A stretch of 64,000 nucleotides of DNA from positions 62,001 through 126,000 of the forward strand of contig CACRSC010000040.1 in assembly GCA_902651635.1 (NCBI GenBank), written 5' to 3'. Source of the DNA: Mastigamoeba balamuthi (Eukaryota > Evosea > Mastigamoebida > Mastigamoebidae). Positions 54,424 through 64,000 of this stretch are shown here, piece by piece. The notes under the pieces were generated by a model. That model saw only the letters and a list, made by a program, of their open reading frames with translations. It had not been told where the DNA came from and made no database searches. Both the position numbers and the translations under genes were made by a program. The stretch's first letter is position 1. Every line of letters starts with the position of its first letter.

Positions 54424-55813
54424 TTACTGCTTGAAGACGGCCTGGTCGAGGTCTGTGCCGTCGAGGCTGGCGCAGACCCTGCTGAGCTCCTCCGCGCTGA
54501 TGCCGAAGTGCGGCTTGGTCAGCTTCACGCCCTTCATGCTCGCCCCGGCCAGAGTGGTCTCGGACAGCAGAGCGTCGCTGAGGTCGGCGCCGTCCAGCAC
54601 CGCATTCGTGAGGTCGGCGCCGTCCAAGTCGGCCTGCGCGAGGACGGCGCCCCTCAGGTCCGCGCCGACGAGCTTCGAGCGCATGAAGCACGCACCCTTG
54701 AGACTCGCCCCGCGGAACACAACGCCGCTGAGGTCGAGGTCGCGGAAAGAGGCCCCGCCGTACAGCGTGATCCCACCGCAGACCGCACTGGTGAAGTTGG
54801 CCCCTGCGAGCACAGCGCCCTCCAAGTTCACTTGGCTCACAACGCCCCCAGTGAAGTCCACCCCGACGAGCCTCGCCCGCCTGAGGTCGCACCGGTGCAG
54901 GCACAGGCCGTGGAGGTCCGCCCCCGAGAGGTCGCACTCGACCAGCGTGCGGTTCAGGCCGGGGTGCATGAAGACCTCGCGGGCCACGCAGCGCAGGTCG
55001 TAGCGGGGCAGCTCGATGTCGCGGACGCCGCTGTTGAACAGGCGCGCCAGGTCGAGCTTGCCGAAGGTGTCGAGCAGCGGCACCGCCTGCAGAGCCTCGA
55101 GGCACCTCTCGCCGAGGTTGTAGCGCCGCGCGATGCCGAGGCAGCCTGGCGGGCATGGAGAGCGTCCTGAGCGCCTCGGGGTCGTTGATCCACGCGAGGG
55201 CGACCCCGAAGGCCTCGGCGTCCTCGTTGACGAACGCCGTCGTGGCCCCGGACCCGCCGCCCTCCTCGGCCCGCCCCAGCGACTGGACGACGGGCCAGAG
55301 AAGCCCCCCGCGGTCCCGCAGCGCCTCCTCTGTCGTCCACTGCTCGCAGGACCGCACGCGGAGCCGCACAGCCCCCACACTGCGCGCCCGCAGGACCGCC
55401 ACGTCCGCGACCTCCTCCTCGAGCCTGCGGGCCGCGGCAGCCGCGCTGCAGGCCCCGAGGTGCTCTGCGATGGCCCAGCGGCCCAGGACGAGATGGCAGT
55501 GGCTGCAGACGACAGCGAGCCTGCTGAGGGCCGACCAGACCGCCTCGGGGGCCGTGACCCACTGCGGCACGTCGGCCCGCTCGCTCCCAGCGCACACGGG
55601 GCAGCGGCCGGCGGGCTCGGCGCAGCGCCGGCAGAGCAGGCTGCTGCAGTCCACGTGCACGAGGGGCTCCACGAGGGCGTCGTCGCAGGCGGAGCACCTG
55701 AGCGCGCGGGGCACCCCGCACGCGTAGCTGTAGGCGGACCTCGGGGCCTGGGCCGCTGCGTCGGTAGCCCAGGGCCTCGGGGGCTTCTGGGAGAGCTCTG
55801 CTGTGGCTGCCAT
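54424..55813 (-). CDS. Zinc-finger / pentapeptide-repeat protein with an apparent frameshift
   Basis: The N-terminal frame starts at 55813 (MAATAELSQKPP) and has two zinc-binding clusters: CSACDDALVEPLVHVDC...CRRC...CPVC (RING-like, without the usual histidine position) and CSHCHLVLGRW...HLGAC (TRAF/SIAH-like). A segment follows, with TAFVNEDAEAFGVALAWI, that recalls the end of a KCTD-type BTB domain. The C-terminal half is a right-handed beta-helix of pentapeptide repeats (ADLRGAVLAQADLDGADLTN) to the stop at 54424. The two halves lie in frames one base apart, meeting near 55145, where I find no usable GT-AG intron; a one-base insertion or assembly error is likely. KCTD9 (BTB plus pentapeptides, a cullin-3 adaptor) is the nearest known layout, so a role in ubiquitination is possible. 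Confidence 0.65.
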
Positions 55814-56088
55814 CCGTGCTCAGAGCTCTGTGTAGTGGCGATGCTGCAATGCTGGTGGCTATTGCAGTGGAATGCCCTGTGCAATTGATTTGTGGCCACG
55901 TGGGCAACATCCGAATTCTGCTCCTTTCTTCAACACCTCCCGTCGTGACACCAGTAGGCCGCAGTAACACATCCCTCCGCTGTGTGACCGGGCTGCTTCC
56001 TCCCGATTTGAACGAGAATAAACATGCCGCAACAACCAGCCCAAGTCATCTGTATCCGGGTCATTTCCCTGTTTATCGCGAGCACTGA

Positions 56089-58917
56089 TCACTGTTTGGC
56101 AAGTAGGCCACGGTCCGCAAAAGTGCTTCCAAGGTACTGGGGGAGCACACTCCGGTCGATAACGACGAGGTCCTGCAGCTGCTCGAAGCCAGCCGCCACC
56201 TCGCGGTTCGTGAACAGGATGAAGGCGACGTCAAACTCGCTTCGCCACGGCTCCACAGCGCGTTCTGCATCTGCGTGCCACGCTCGCAGTGCAGAGTGCG
56301 AGATGCTCTGGGCCTCGTCGTCCGCACCGCAGACCTCCGGGCGCCTGCCCCGCACGAAGACGCTGATGGGCTTGGCCCCGGGAGCGGCGCTGGCGAGAAC
56401 GAAGCGGTAGTCGAACAGCGCGCACCCCGGCGCACAGCGGAAGATGAAAGACGGGCTGTAGGGGACGGCGCCAATCTTACCCGAGACAGGGACTTCCTGG
56501 GGCGGTCGCGACGTGTCTGTCGTAGCCCCCAGAAACGCTCTCTGCTCCGTGACGACATCCACGTGGCACAAACGCACTTTGCTCTCCGCGAGCAGCCCGC
56601 TGCTGAAGCGAGCGCCGCGGAAGACCTCCGACATCTTCCAGCCGCAAGCGAGCTTCCGCTGCGCCGCAGTCTTGCTGCTCTCGTCCGTGTTGGCGGCAGA
56701 CGCCTGCGCCTGCGCGTGGTACAGCAGCGTGTTGACAAACACGCTGTGGAACTCCCCGTGGAGGCTCTCCCAGTCCTCCCACGTCCACGGCATGCGCTTT
56801 GTCGGAATGCGGAGCAGCTCGACGTCGAACGACAGGCGGGCGGCCGTAAGAGAGTCGAGTTCCTTGATGATTGCCCGAAGCACGGCGAACGGAAGGCGGA
56901 TCTTACCGTCCATGAGGAACACCATCCCGGTGCGCTCCGCATCGGAGACAGTCACGTGCCCGGCACCATCGACTGGGATGACATCACTGCTTATCGTGGG
57001 TGCCTCGAGGAGCGCAAGGGCCAGTAGGTACGCCAACGCGCGAGGGCCGCCGGGTAAACCGGAGCACTTGACCCAGGCTTCAGCCTTGCTGTGGAGTGCG
57101 TTGCCCCAGTCGAAGTCGAGCCGGAGGTTGTCGGGCCGCCCAGTGGCGCTCACCAGGAACGCCAGCGGGTACGCGACGAAACCCGTGTCGTGCAGGGCGA
57201 CCTGGAAGTGCTGCTCGTTGAACGCCATCTCGCAGAGGGCGTTTGACCACCCGGGCAGCTCGGCGTCCTGGAGGACACGAGGCCACGTGTAGTTCCTCGC
57301 GGCCACAGCACACTCCTCCCTCGACTTGTCGTCGCTCTGCCGCTCGTACGAGAAGACATCGAGGAACAGCTCCTTCGCGTCCTGCAGCGTCCACCGCTCG
57401 AGATCGATCCTGGCCCTCGCGTACTGCGAGGGCAGGGACGTGATGTCGGCAATCGACGTGCCCGTGATGATCGGCAGGAGGACGAACGGGCCGCACGGCT
57501 CGCTCACGCTCTGCGTTTGCATTACCCCGCCGATTGCGTCGAGCATCTCCTTCAGGAACGCGCGTGCGTCTCTGGTGATGGCACTGGGGAACGACGCGCC
57601 CTCGCCCGCCTGGTAGCTCTCGAACGCCTGCACGTAGCACTGGAACTCGTCGATGTGCACGATCACAGCGACGGGGAATGCGATGTGCGAGGACGGGCAC
57701 CCGCGCTCGGCAGCGATCGCCTCGCGCTTCCGCCGAACGATCTCGCGCACGACGTCGCCGACATCAAGGACCCCGCGCTCTGCCGAGGAGAGGCCCCTCA
57801 GGCTCTCCAGGCCTCCTCCCAGCAGCCCTGCAGCGAACAGGCGCGCGCCGATGCGCAGGGCGCTGTCGCCGGGCCTCCCCCAGAGGATGTCGGGGTCGTG
57901 CTGGAAGCGCATCCCGCTGGCCAGGTTCAGCAGCACGTACACGGGGTCGCGCATCGCCTCCTCGAACTGCGGCCCTGCAGCGGCGCGCACGTCCGCGGGG
58001 AGCAGCGGCACGTGCTGGTCCGCGAAGAGCGTCTGGGCCTCGCGCGCGGTGCGCGTCTTCCCGAGGCCCGAGCCACCAGCGACCAGGAGGAACTCGTGGT
58101 CCTTGGCGTTGGTGGACAGGCGCCCGAGGCAGTTGCGGGCCGCCCAGCGGGCGAGCGCGGGCACGGCCTTGTCCGCGCGATAGAACCTGACCGGCTCGCA
58201 GGGCGCCGGCGTGTGCCTGGGCGGCAGCACTACGCGCTCGCCCAGCCTCGCGAGGACGTCGTCCAGTCTCAGCTCCAGCGCGGCCTCTGCGCCGTCGCGT
58301 GCGTGCCGAGACACGCTCGTTGAGAGGCAGGAGCCAGCCCTCTCGGGGAGCTGCGCGGGCTCGCTGGGGCAGACGGGGGGCACAGGGACCCCCAGCCTCG
58401 CGAGGGCGTCGGCCAGCCACAGCTCCAGCCCCGGCCCTAGCGTGGCCTCTGCGCCGTCGCGTGCGTACCGAGACACGGCTGCAGGGAGGCAGGTGCCGGC
58501 TCTCTCGGGGCGCTCCGCGCGCTCGCTGGGGCAGACTGGGGGCAGAGGGACGCCCAGCCTGCGCGCCGTCCTGGCCAGCCAGCCCCTGTACTGCGCGTTG
58601 GAGGGCTCCAGCGCCGCGGCCCTCGCCAGCGCTGCCAGCGCGCTGCCGCCGTCGCCCGCCCCCGCGCAGGCGACGCCCCTGCGGAAGTGCGCTTCGGCGC
58701 TGGCGGGGGCGAGCGCTGTGGCCAGGGCGGCGTCAGAGGCAGCGTCGGCCCAGCGGCCCAGCTTCGAGCGCGCGTTGCTGCGGCGGACCAGCAGGTCTGC
58801 GTCGGCCGGGCCCGCCGCCAGCGCCGCCGTGTAGTGCTCCGCGGCAGCCCCGTAGTCCTCCTCGGCAAAGGCCGCGTTGCCGGCGGCGGCTGCTGCGGAT
58901 GCCCGTGCGCCCGCCAT
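56089..58917 (-). CDS. TPR-STAND/Crinkler-like P-loop NTPase
   Basis: One uninterrupted exon of 942 residues in a region where most genes are split. Residues about 5-115 are three TPRs of the SGT1/STI1 type (AEEDYGAAAEHYTAAL...RRSNARSKLGRWADAASDAAL). Residues 120-224 are two tandem copies of a 51-54-residue unit (RLGVPLPPVCPSE...ARDGAEA). The NTPase follows: Walker A GGSGLGKT (281-288), Walker B VIVHIDEF (418-425), LPIITGTS (about 481-488), then a long helical C-terminal part including YTWPRVLQDAELPGWSNAL. Crinkler-type and other STAND-like ATPases show this order. The partial gene at the left window edge is probably a relative. Substrate and role are unknown. Confidence 0.75.
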   Translation of the reverse strand: MAGARASAAAAAGNAAFAEEDYGAAAEHYTAALAAGPADADLLVRRSNARSKLGRWADAASDAALATALAPASAEAHFRRGVACAGAGDGGSALAALARAAALEPSNAQYRGWLARTARRLGVPLPPVCPSERAERPERAGTCLPAAVSRYARDGAEATLGPGLELWLADALARLGVPVPPVCPSEPAQLPERAGSCLSTSVSRHARDGAEAALELRLDDVLARLGERVVLPPRHTPAPCEPVRFYRADKAVPALARWAARNCLGRLSTNAKDHEFLLVAGGSGLGKTRTAREAQTLFADQHVPLLPADVRAAAGPQFEEAMRDPVYVLLNLASGMRFQHDPDILWGRPGDSALRIGARLFAAGLLGGGLESLRGLSSAERGVLDVGDVVREIVRRKREAIAAERGCPSSHIAFPVAVIVHIDEFQCYVQAFESYQAGEGASFPSAITRDARAFLKEMLDAIGGVMQTQSVSEPCGPFVLLPIITGTSIADITSLPSQYARARIDLERWTLQDAKELFLDVFSYERQSDDKSREECAVAARNYTWPRVLQDAELPGWSNALCEMAFNEQHFQVALHDTGFVAYPLAFLVSATGRPDNLRLDFDWGNALHSKAEAWVKCSGLPGGPRALAYLLALALLEAPTISSDVIPVDGAGHVTVSDAERTGMVFLMDGKIRLPFAVLRAIIKELDSLTAARLSFDVELLRIPTKRMPWTWEDWESLHGEFHSVFVNTLLYHAQAQASAANTDESSKTAAQRKLACGWKMSEVFRGARFSSGLLAESKVRLCHVDVVTEQRAFLGATTDTSRPPQEVPVSGKIGAVPYSPSFIFRCAPGCALFDYRFVLASAAPGAKPISVFVRGRRPEVCGADDEAQSISHSALRAWHADAERAVEPWRSEFDVAFILFTNREVAAGFEQLQDLVVIDRSVLPQYLGSTFADRGLLAKQ

Positions 58918-59890
58918 TTGCTGGCTGTGGAGGGGCGGTAATTATTGTCTGCTCAAACAATCAATTGGTAGATGACGAGATTTTCATTGCTCACTCTGGT
59001 GGCTCTCTCAGTCCCTCGGTTCCTGAATTCTGTGGTGATGCGCCAATACCTCTGAGTGTGGTACTTGGATAATCAACAGGCAAACACCTCACCCGTAGTT
59101 CCCCCAGACAACCCATCTTGAAAGAGAGCAGCCCTCCCTGCTGCGGACGCCCCGCGCGCCCGCCATTTGCTCTCTTGCGGCACGCGAACTTAAGAATCGT
59201 GCCATCACGAATCGGAGTGGAATCAGCACTCTTGCCATTAGCTCATTTCATCGTGTGGACTTCACAGAGCTGCTTTTGGCTCGCCTGAGCACGATGCCTT
59301 TGCATTCCCCCGCACTGCTGCTCGCCACGTCCTCGGATGCCACCTCCAGGTCCCAGAGCCAACCATCCAATCAGCCTCCGAGGGGTCCAAACACCACAGT
59401 GGCGTCATGATCATTTGGCTGAGTGTTGTGTTCGCCCCCCGTAATCGTGTCTGCCACACAGCACAGCTTGTACCGAACAGTCCGTGGCAAGCAAGTGAAG
59501 CCACCTAATTGTATGTGGCTTGCCCTGGCTCTGTGCGATCGTACTGTGCCCGCTCTCGCTGCTCGTTTTCTCTGGCGACGGTGCGGGGCAGGACCTCTGA
59601 GAGGGCCTTGATGGTGCAGCCACTTCTGCGCAGCTCGCCTCTCTGATGGATTGCCAGTGTCTACCACAGAAGCAGGCCTTGTGGTCCAGAGCTGTGTTTT
59701 TGAATTCAATGACTGTCTTCCTCTCGCACTCTCACGGCAATGATGAGGGGACCTCTGATAAAGATCATGATGTGCTCACTGCTGTACTCATCTCTGTTCT
59801 GGGTAACACTTGTGTACGCCACAGAAGCAGGCGTCCTGATCCAGGAGCTTGGCCCTTGTGTTATTCATTGTCTTCCCCTCTCACTCCCTC
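58918..59890. other. Spacer with exon relics of the pyrophosphatase gene
   Basis: 973 bp downstream of the pyrophosphatase and upstream of the NTPase gene. The stretch about 59540-59640 is a decayed duplicate of the last pyrophosphatase exon: on the minus strand it reads TIKALSEVLPRTVARENE, against SIIKALSEVLPRIVDSANE in the gene. A weaker third copy lies near 59700-59770, and the intervening ACCACAGAAGCAGGC word is repeated at 59662 and 59818. Nothing else was recognised. Confidence 0.6.
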
Positions 59891-61746
59891 TCACGGCTCG
59901 TTGGCGCTGTCGACGATGCGGGGAAGAACCTCTGAGAGGGCCTTGATGATGCTGTTCCTGCCGCACAGCTCGTCAAACTCGAGAGCCCCGTCGTCGCCGA
60001 CGCACGCGGCCGCGCGGACGGCCCGCGACAGGGGGCCTCCCAGGTGCCCCTTGGTGGCCCCGCGGCTGAAGTCGCGCACGATGAACACGCCCAGCGCGGC
60101 GCCGCCCGGCAGCTCGTCGCGCTGCCTGTGCCACTCGGCAGCCCTCTGGACAGCGCGCATGCGGTCCGGCGTGGCGCGGAAGACCTCCCCGTAGGACGTC
60201 ACGATCTTGACGCCGCACACGTCGTGCTCCTTCGCCCCGTACGACGCGATCGCCCCTGTGGACCACCGACCGGAGTCAGCCCTGAGCCGTGGGCAGGTGG
60301 AAGGCTCTGCATGCAGTGTCTCCGCCTGCGGCATTGGCATTGGCCCTCTCAAGCTGAATCAATTGGCCGAGTGCGCACACGCAGCACAGAGCAGATATAA
60401 AAACAAAGGCAATGCAGAATCCACGTGAGGGCACAACTTCCACAAAGAACCAAAGGCAGCAACTGGCCGAAGAAAATGCAAGGATGATCTCTTGCAGCCG
60501 CAAGTGCAAGTGTGACGTCACAACGCGACTTTCCCAGAAAAACACAAAACATACAGTAATACCGAACCCCAAATCACTAATGAAAAAACGAAGTCGAAAT
60601 AGAAGTTGCAGGCCCCTCGTGCCTGGCTCTGCGTCGGCGTCGATGTCGAAGAGGTAGGCGTCCTCGAGCTGCTGCATGGTGAGGCCCAGCCTGCGGCGCC
60701 ACGCGTCCACGAGCTCGTGGAACTCGCCGGCGACGTCGTTGGGCCGGAAGCGCAGGCAGCACGTGTCGACGCACGCGCAGACGAGGCCGATGCGCGCCGT
60801 GGCGTCGGTGTCGGCGTCCGGGTGGCCCAGCTGGCGCATCAGGCCGATGACCAGCACGGCGGCGCAGGGGGCGTCGGGTCGCACGACGCGCGTGGCGCCC
60901 GCGGGCGTGGCGACGGCGCCGCGCGGGTGGTGGTCGACGACGCCGACGACGCGCACGTCGCTGTGGCCGACGCTCTCGGTCAGCACCCCGTGGTCGACCA
61001 GGAACACGTCGCAGCCCCGCAGGTCGCGCGCCTCGACGGTCGGCGGGATCTGCAGGCCCAGAGAGCCCACGACTGCAGCGGCGCGGAGCGGCCCCGTTCA
61101 ATTGATTCCGCACAAACCAATTCAACGCTTCTTGGCGGAAACCGTACTCCGCACATCCCACTGGAGCCCAACGCTCGATCGCATTTCGTGAACCAGCAGC
61201 GGCACCACAGGCGCAATTCAGATCCGATTTTGGAAGCGAACGCCCAACAGTTCTTATCGCATTTTCCGAGCAGATATGAGAAAAAAAAGAGCACAGACAC
61301 AGCAGCAGGAAAGCAGCAGGGAAGCGGTATGGGCCTGGCTGGCTGAGGGGGACTGAGGCTGACCGGAGGCAGTGATGGGGTCGGGGGGCCCGAGCGCCCA
61401 ACAGTGTTTACCGCATTTTCCCAGCGGATATTAGGGGGAAAATAGAGCACAGGGCACAGCAGCAGGAAAGCAGCAGGGGGGGAGCGGTGTATGGGCGTGG
61501 CGGGCTGGCTGGGGGGATTGAGGGCTGACCAGAGGCAGTGATGGGGTCGGGGGGCCCGAGGAGGACAGCGCGGGCGCCGGGGGTGCCACGCCAGCGCAGC
61601 AGCCGCTCGGCCAGCACGCTCGCTGCGATCGCGTCCACGTCGGGGTTCTGGTGCGAGACCACGTACACCGTCGCCGCCCCCTCGGCCGCCGCAGTGGCCG
61701 GCGCCTGCTCCGGGGGCGCACAGGGAATTCGCTCAGCGAGATTCAT
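59891..61746 (-). CDS. DHH-family (family II type) inorganic pyrophosphatase / Prune-like phosphoesterase
   Basis: Exons 61530-61746, about 60563-61072 and 59891-60255 give about 363 residues. Catalytic motifs are intact: VVSHQNPDVDAIAAS (metal-binding H-x-N-P-D-x-D), FLVDHGVLTES, and VGVVDHHPRGAV (the DHH motif). After a helical linker the DHHA2-like domain has KEHDVCGVKIVTSYGEV and GVFIVRDFSR. The C-terminus reads GRNSIIKALSEVLPRI where family II pyrophosphatases usually have SRKKQ, so substrate preference (pyrophosphate or short polyphosphate) is open. The enzyme would hydrolyse PPi to phosphate with Mn2+ or Mg2+. The donor site of intron 2 is not certain (GTATTA at 60562 keeps frame). Intron 1 carries a 166-bp tandem duplication and TCAATTGA. 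Confidence 0.75.
61228..61560. repeat. 166-bp tandem duplication in pyrophosphatase intron 1
   Basis: Two imperfect copies, about 61228-61394 and 61395-61560, share GCTGACC(A/G)GAGGCAGTG, GGGGTCGGGGGGCCCGAG, the word CCCAACAGT and a T/A-rich GCGGATAT/GCAGATAT part. The right-hand copy includes the real 3' end of exon 1 and its GTCAGC donor; the left copy repeats both inside the intron. Confidence 0.85.
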
Positions 61747-61986
61747 CTGCGAATTTTTGAATTTTAATTATCTCCTGGTTGGGATCGTCCACCAGATATT
61801 CTGTACGTATCTCCGGTTTCCAGCAACCCGGAACCTCCAGCGGGTTTTCTGACGTGTAAACTACCGGACAATGACGTGCACATGATCGGACGGGGTGCAA
61901 ATGAACAATTGGATTTTCTAGTCCAAAGCCGCAGGCAGACACGCAGACGCGGGGGGACCTGCGGCGAGCACGGGGGGCCGAGGGGG

Positions 61987-63933
61987 TCAGGAGGGGTGGT
62001 TGTGGTCGCTGAGGTCGCCCGAGAGGACCGGGGGCTCCCAGACGAGGCAGGCGGGGTCGACGTAGAGCTGCTTGGCCTTCTTCTCGAGGTGCTGCTCGAC
62101 GAGCTTCTGGCTGATGCAGAAGTGCTGCGAGCCCTTGGCGTTGGAGATCATCTGGTAGAAGTTGAGCGCGCGCAGGATGTCCTTGACCGTGATGCCCGTG
62201 CGCTTGCTGATGTCCAGGATCGAGACCTCCTTCTCCTCGAGCAGCACGTCCAGGATGGCCCCCTTCCAGTACGACAGGTACCCCACCAGCCCCAGGTCGC
62301 TCAGCGGCTCCTCGGGCGACCCCGGCCGCCCCTCCTTCCGCGACAGCGCGTACGCTGCGCACCAGACGCAGCACCCAATCAGTTGATCCATTCGGTACAA
62401 CGCTGAGTGCAGCACAGAAAACCACCACACAAGAGGCACCGGGCAAAACACAGCAGTGTTGACGCGCAATACACAACTGGCGCATCTCAGTGGCAGCCAG
62501 CAAATCAATTGACACCGCGTGGGCACACAGAAACAACGCCAGGCATATGGAATGTTCTTTGTCCCCTTGCAAGCAGCACAACACACATAGCAAAACACAT
62601 GCGCCAAAACACACAGCCCCCACTCAATTGATTTCCCACCGCCCAGCAGAACAGGACACAGGCCAACCGAATGCAGAGGGAGCAAAGAGAGGCGAGCAGC
62701 CGAGGACGCACAGAAGTCGATGAGGAGCTTGCCGTAGCCGTACTTCTGGTAGCAGGGGAGGGTGAGGATGCAGGCGAGGTTGTTGTCGGCCTGGCGCTTC
62801 TCCTTGCTGAAGTAGCCGACAATGTGGCAGCCGCGCTCGTCGACGTCGGTCAGCACGTAGAAGGCGAAGCGGAACACGTCGAGGCGCATCGTCTTGTGGT
62901 CCAGGAACAGCTTGGCCAGCAGGCACAGGTTCTGTGTGTAGACGCGCCGCTCAAAGCCGTCCACCTCCCACATCGACAGGTTGTCCTTGCGGTAGATCTC
63001 CTTCCCCGGCGGGCTCCGCTCCTGGCACTTCTCCTGCGTGCGCCCCACACACAGGATTCAGTCGACCGCAGCGAGAGACGACAACAAAGCCAAGCCCCCA
63101 ATTGTGATTGCAATCGCACTGCATTTGTTATAATTTCGTTTGATTACAAATCTTATCAGTTTTGCATACGAGTGCAAAACAATTGAAAGCCGAGCAACAA
63201 AATGATCGGAAGCCCTTGGCAGCAAATGATGAGTACTGAGCAGCTCTGTGACAGACACCACCAGAAAATCCGGGAAAGCTGGCAGCGAATCAAGTGAAAC
63301 GGGCGGAGGGGCGAGGGGAACCTTGTGGCGCTGGAAGCTGAAGAGGCTCTTGAAGTACTTGAGGCAGTACTCGCAGATGTAGAGCAGGGGCACCTGGTAC
63401 TCGCCCGGGTAGTCGCTGTAGTACCACGTCTCGATGGCGTACTTGCCCAGCTGCACCCTCAGGATGTTGCGCACCAGCGCGACCTCCTCCTCCTTGGCCT
63501 TCTTCTTCTCGGCCGACTTCTTCCTCACCTCCAGCGCCACCAGCTCCCCCTCGGGGTACCACGCGTCCAGCCTCCTGTTGACTTATCCGCCGACACCCGT
63601 ATCGCCCAATTCAGATTCAGATTCATTTTCTCGATCCGAATCTGGAAAATGAAACGGGTGTCGGCGGGGAGCGCGCACAGTTGTCGATGTGGACGTAGCA
63701 GAGGCGCTGGCCGTCCTTGTCCTCGATCTTGATGATCTCGCCCTCGTCTGCGGGGGCGTGCGGTGAGCGCTGCGCGGCGGCGGCGGCGGGGGCGCACAGT
63801 GGTCCTCCGCGTCGGCCTCGATGTGGCAGTGCTCCGCCGGTATGCGCACGCGGTCGCCGGGCTTGAAGTGCTCGCCCTCCTCGCCCGCGGCCCCGCCGCC
63901 GCTCGCGCTGTTGGCCCCCGCGCCGCCGCGCAT
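61987..63933 (-). CDS. MYST-family histone acetyltransferase (Esa1/TIP60/MOF type)
   Basis: Five exons (63798-63933, 63679-63747, 63322-63581, 62712-63033, 61987-62354) give 384 residues, compact for the family. A tudor-knot/chromo-barrel comes first (HFKPGDRVRIP, VHIDNFNRRLDAWYPE, the last rebuilt across a splice). The MYST C2HC zinc finger is YICEYCLKYFKS...RHKEKC, then PPGKEIYRKDNLSMWEVDG, the catalytic-cysteine strand NNLACILTLPCYQ, the acetyl-CoA loop QKYGYGKLLIDF and the conserved SRKEGRPGSPEEPLSDLG. No PHD finger is present, so the Esa1/KAT5-KAT8 branch is likely. Such enzymes acetylate histone H4 in chromatin for transcription and repair. The 357-nt last intron contains two TCAATTGA palindromes. 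Confidence 0.93.
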
Positions 63934-64000
63934 TTTTTTCCTCTGTGCTAACAACGATAGCGAGATATTTCTTCTAAATATCCTGCTGAAAAAGATGAGG
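63934..64000 (-). promoter_or_regulatory. Upstream edge of the MYST gene
   Basis: The last 67 bp of the window turn abruptly AT-rich (GATATTTC, AAATATCC), as seen upstream of other genes here. This is probably the 5' untranslated/promoter part of the MYST gene. Confidence 0.4.

Noticed and set aside
52961-55813. Minus-strand 950-codon frame joining the zinc-finger region to the strand opposite the AlkD-like gene
   Set aside because: Only its first part (down to about 55145) is real protein; the rest is antisense to the pentapeptide and AlkD coding frames and includes a translated GA repeat.
6186-62631. Regularly spaced TCAATTGA copies as a CRISPR-like array
   Set aside because: The repeats are only 8-11 bp, scattered over many genes, and have no spacer structure; the genome is eukaryotic.

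Overview
The window looks like nuclear DNA of a GC-rich, gene-dense unicellular eukaryote. Genes are split by short spliceosomal introns (mostly 40-150 nt, a few of 350-500 nt), most of which open with GTGCG rather than GTAAGT. Gene content is eukaryotic throughout: an exocyst subunit, a MYST acetyltransferase, an F-box/LRR protein, EF-hand proteins and a tRNA-Thr. The mixture of a large family of secreted-ectodomain membrane proteins, an M6 peptidase, a CHAT protein and STAND/Crinkler-like NTPases suggests a free-living phagotrophic protist such as an amoebozoan. The sequence alone does not settle the lineage. I saw no viral, retroelement or DNA-transposon coding sequence.

Layout. 0-2.5 kb: the 3' end of a STAND/Crinkler-like gene and an unassigned coding-looking stretch (+). 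3-6.7 kb: a ubiquitin-like-fold protein and an F-box/LRR protein (-). 6.9-11.7 kb: exocyst subunit EXOC4/Sec8 in eleven exons, one of them 10 nt (+). 12-14.4 kb: two tandem paralogues of a BMT5-like Rossmann-fold protein (-).

14.9-46.1 kb: the main feature, an array of eleven intact paralogous genes (copies 1-11) and one decayed relic. Ten copies lie on the minus strand and copy 10 on the plus strand. Each encodes a signal peptide, beta-trefoil (AbfB-like) repeats, a cysteine-rich PSI domain, one transmembrane helix and a short tail with a conserved juxtamembrane motif. A secreted or GPI-anchored M6 metallopeptidase lies inside the array between copies 8 and 9.

46.9-64 kb: an acylated TPR-CHAT protein lacking the catalytic cysteine (-), tRNA-Thr(CGT) (+), an acylated EF-hand protein (+), an AlkD-like DNA-alkylation-repair HEAT protein with an Ala/Gln-rich tail (+), a zinc-finger/pentapeptide-repeat protein with an apparent frameshift (-), a TPR-STAND/Crinkler-like NTPase (-), a DHH-family (family II type) pyrophosphatase (-) and a MYST histone acetyltransferase (-).

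Two themes link the genes. The array plus peptidase looks like a cell-surface recognition locus that grows by tandem duplication and sequence exchange. The housekeeping genes around it carry an over-represented palindrome, TCAATTGA, mostly inside introns. Exon limits were set by keeping reading frame across GT-AG introns; in every multi-exon model except the last intron of the pyrophosphatase this gave one consistent solution.
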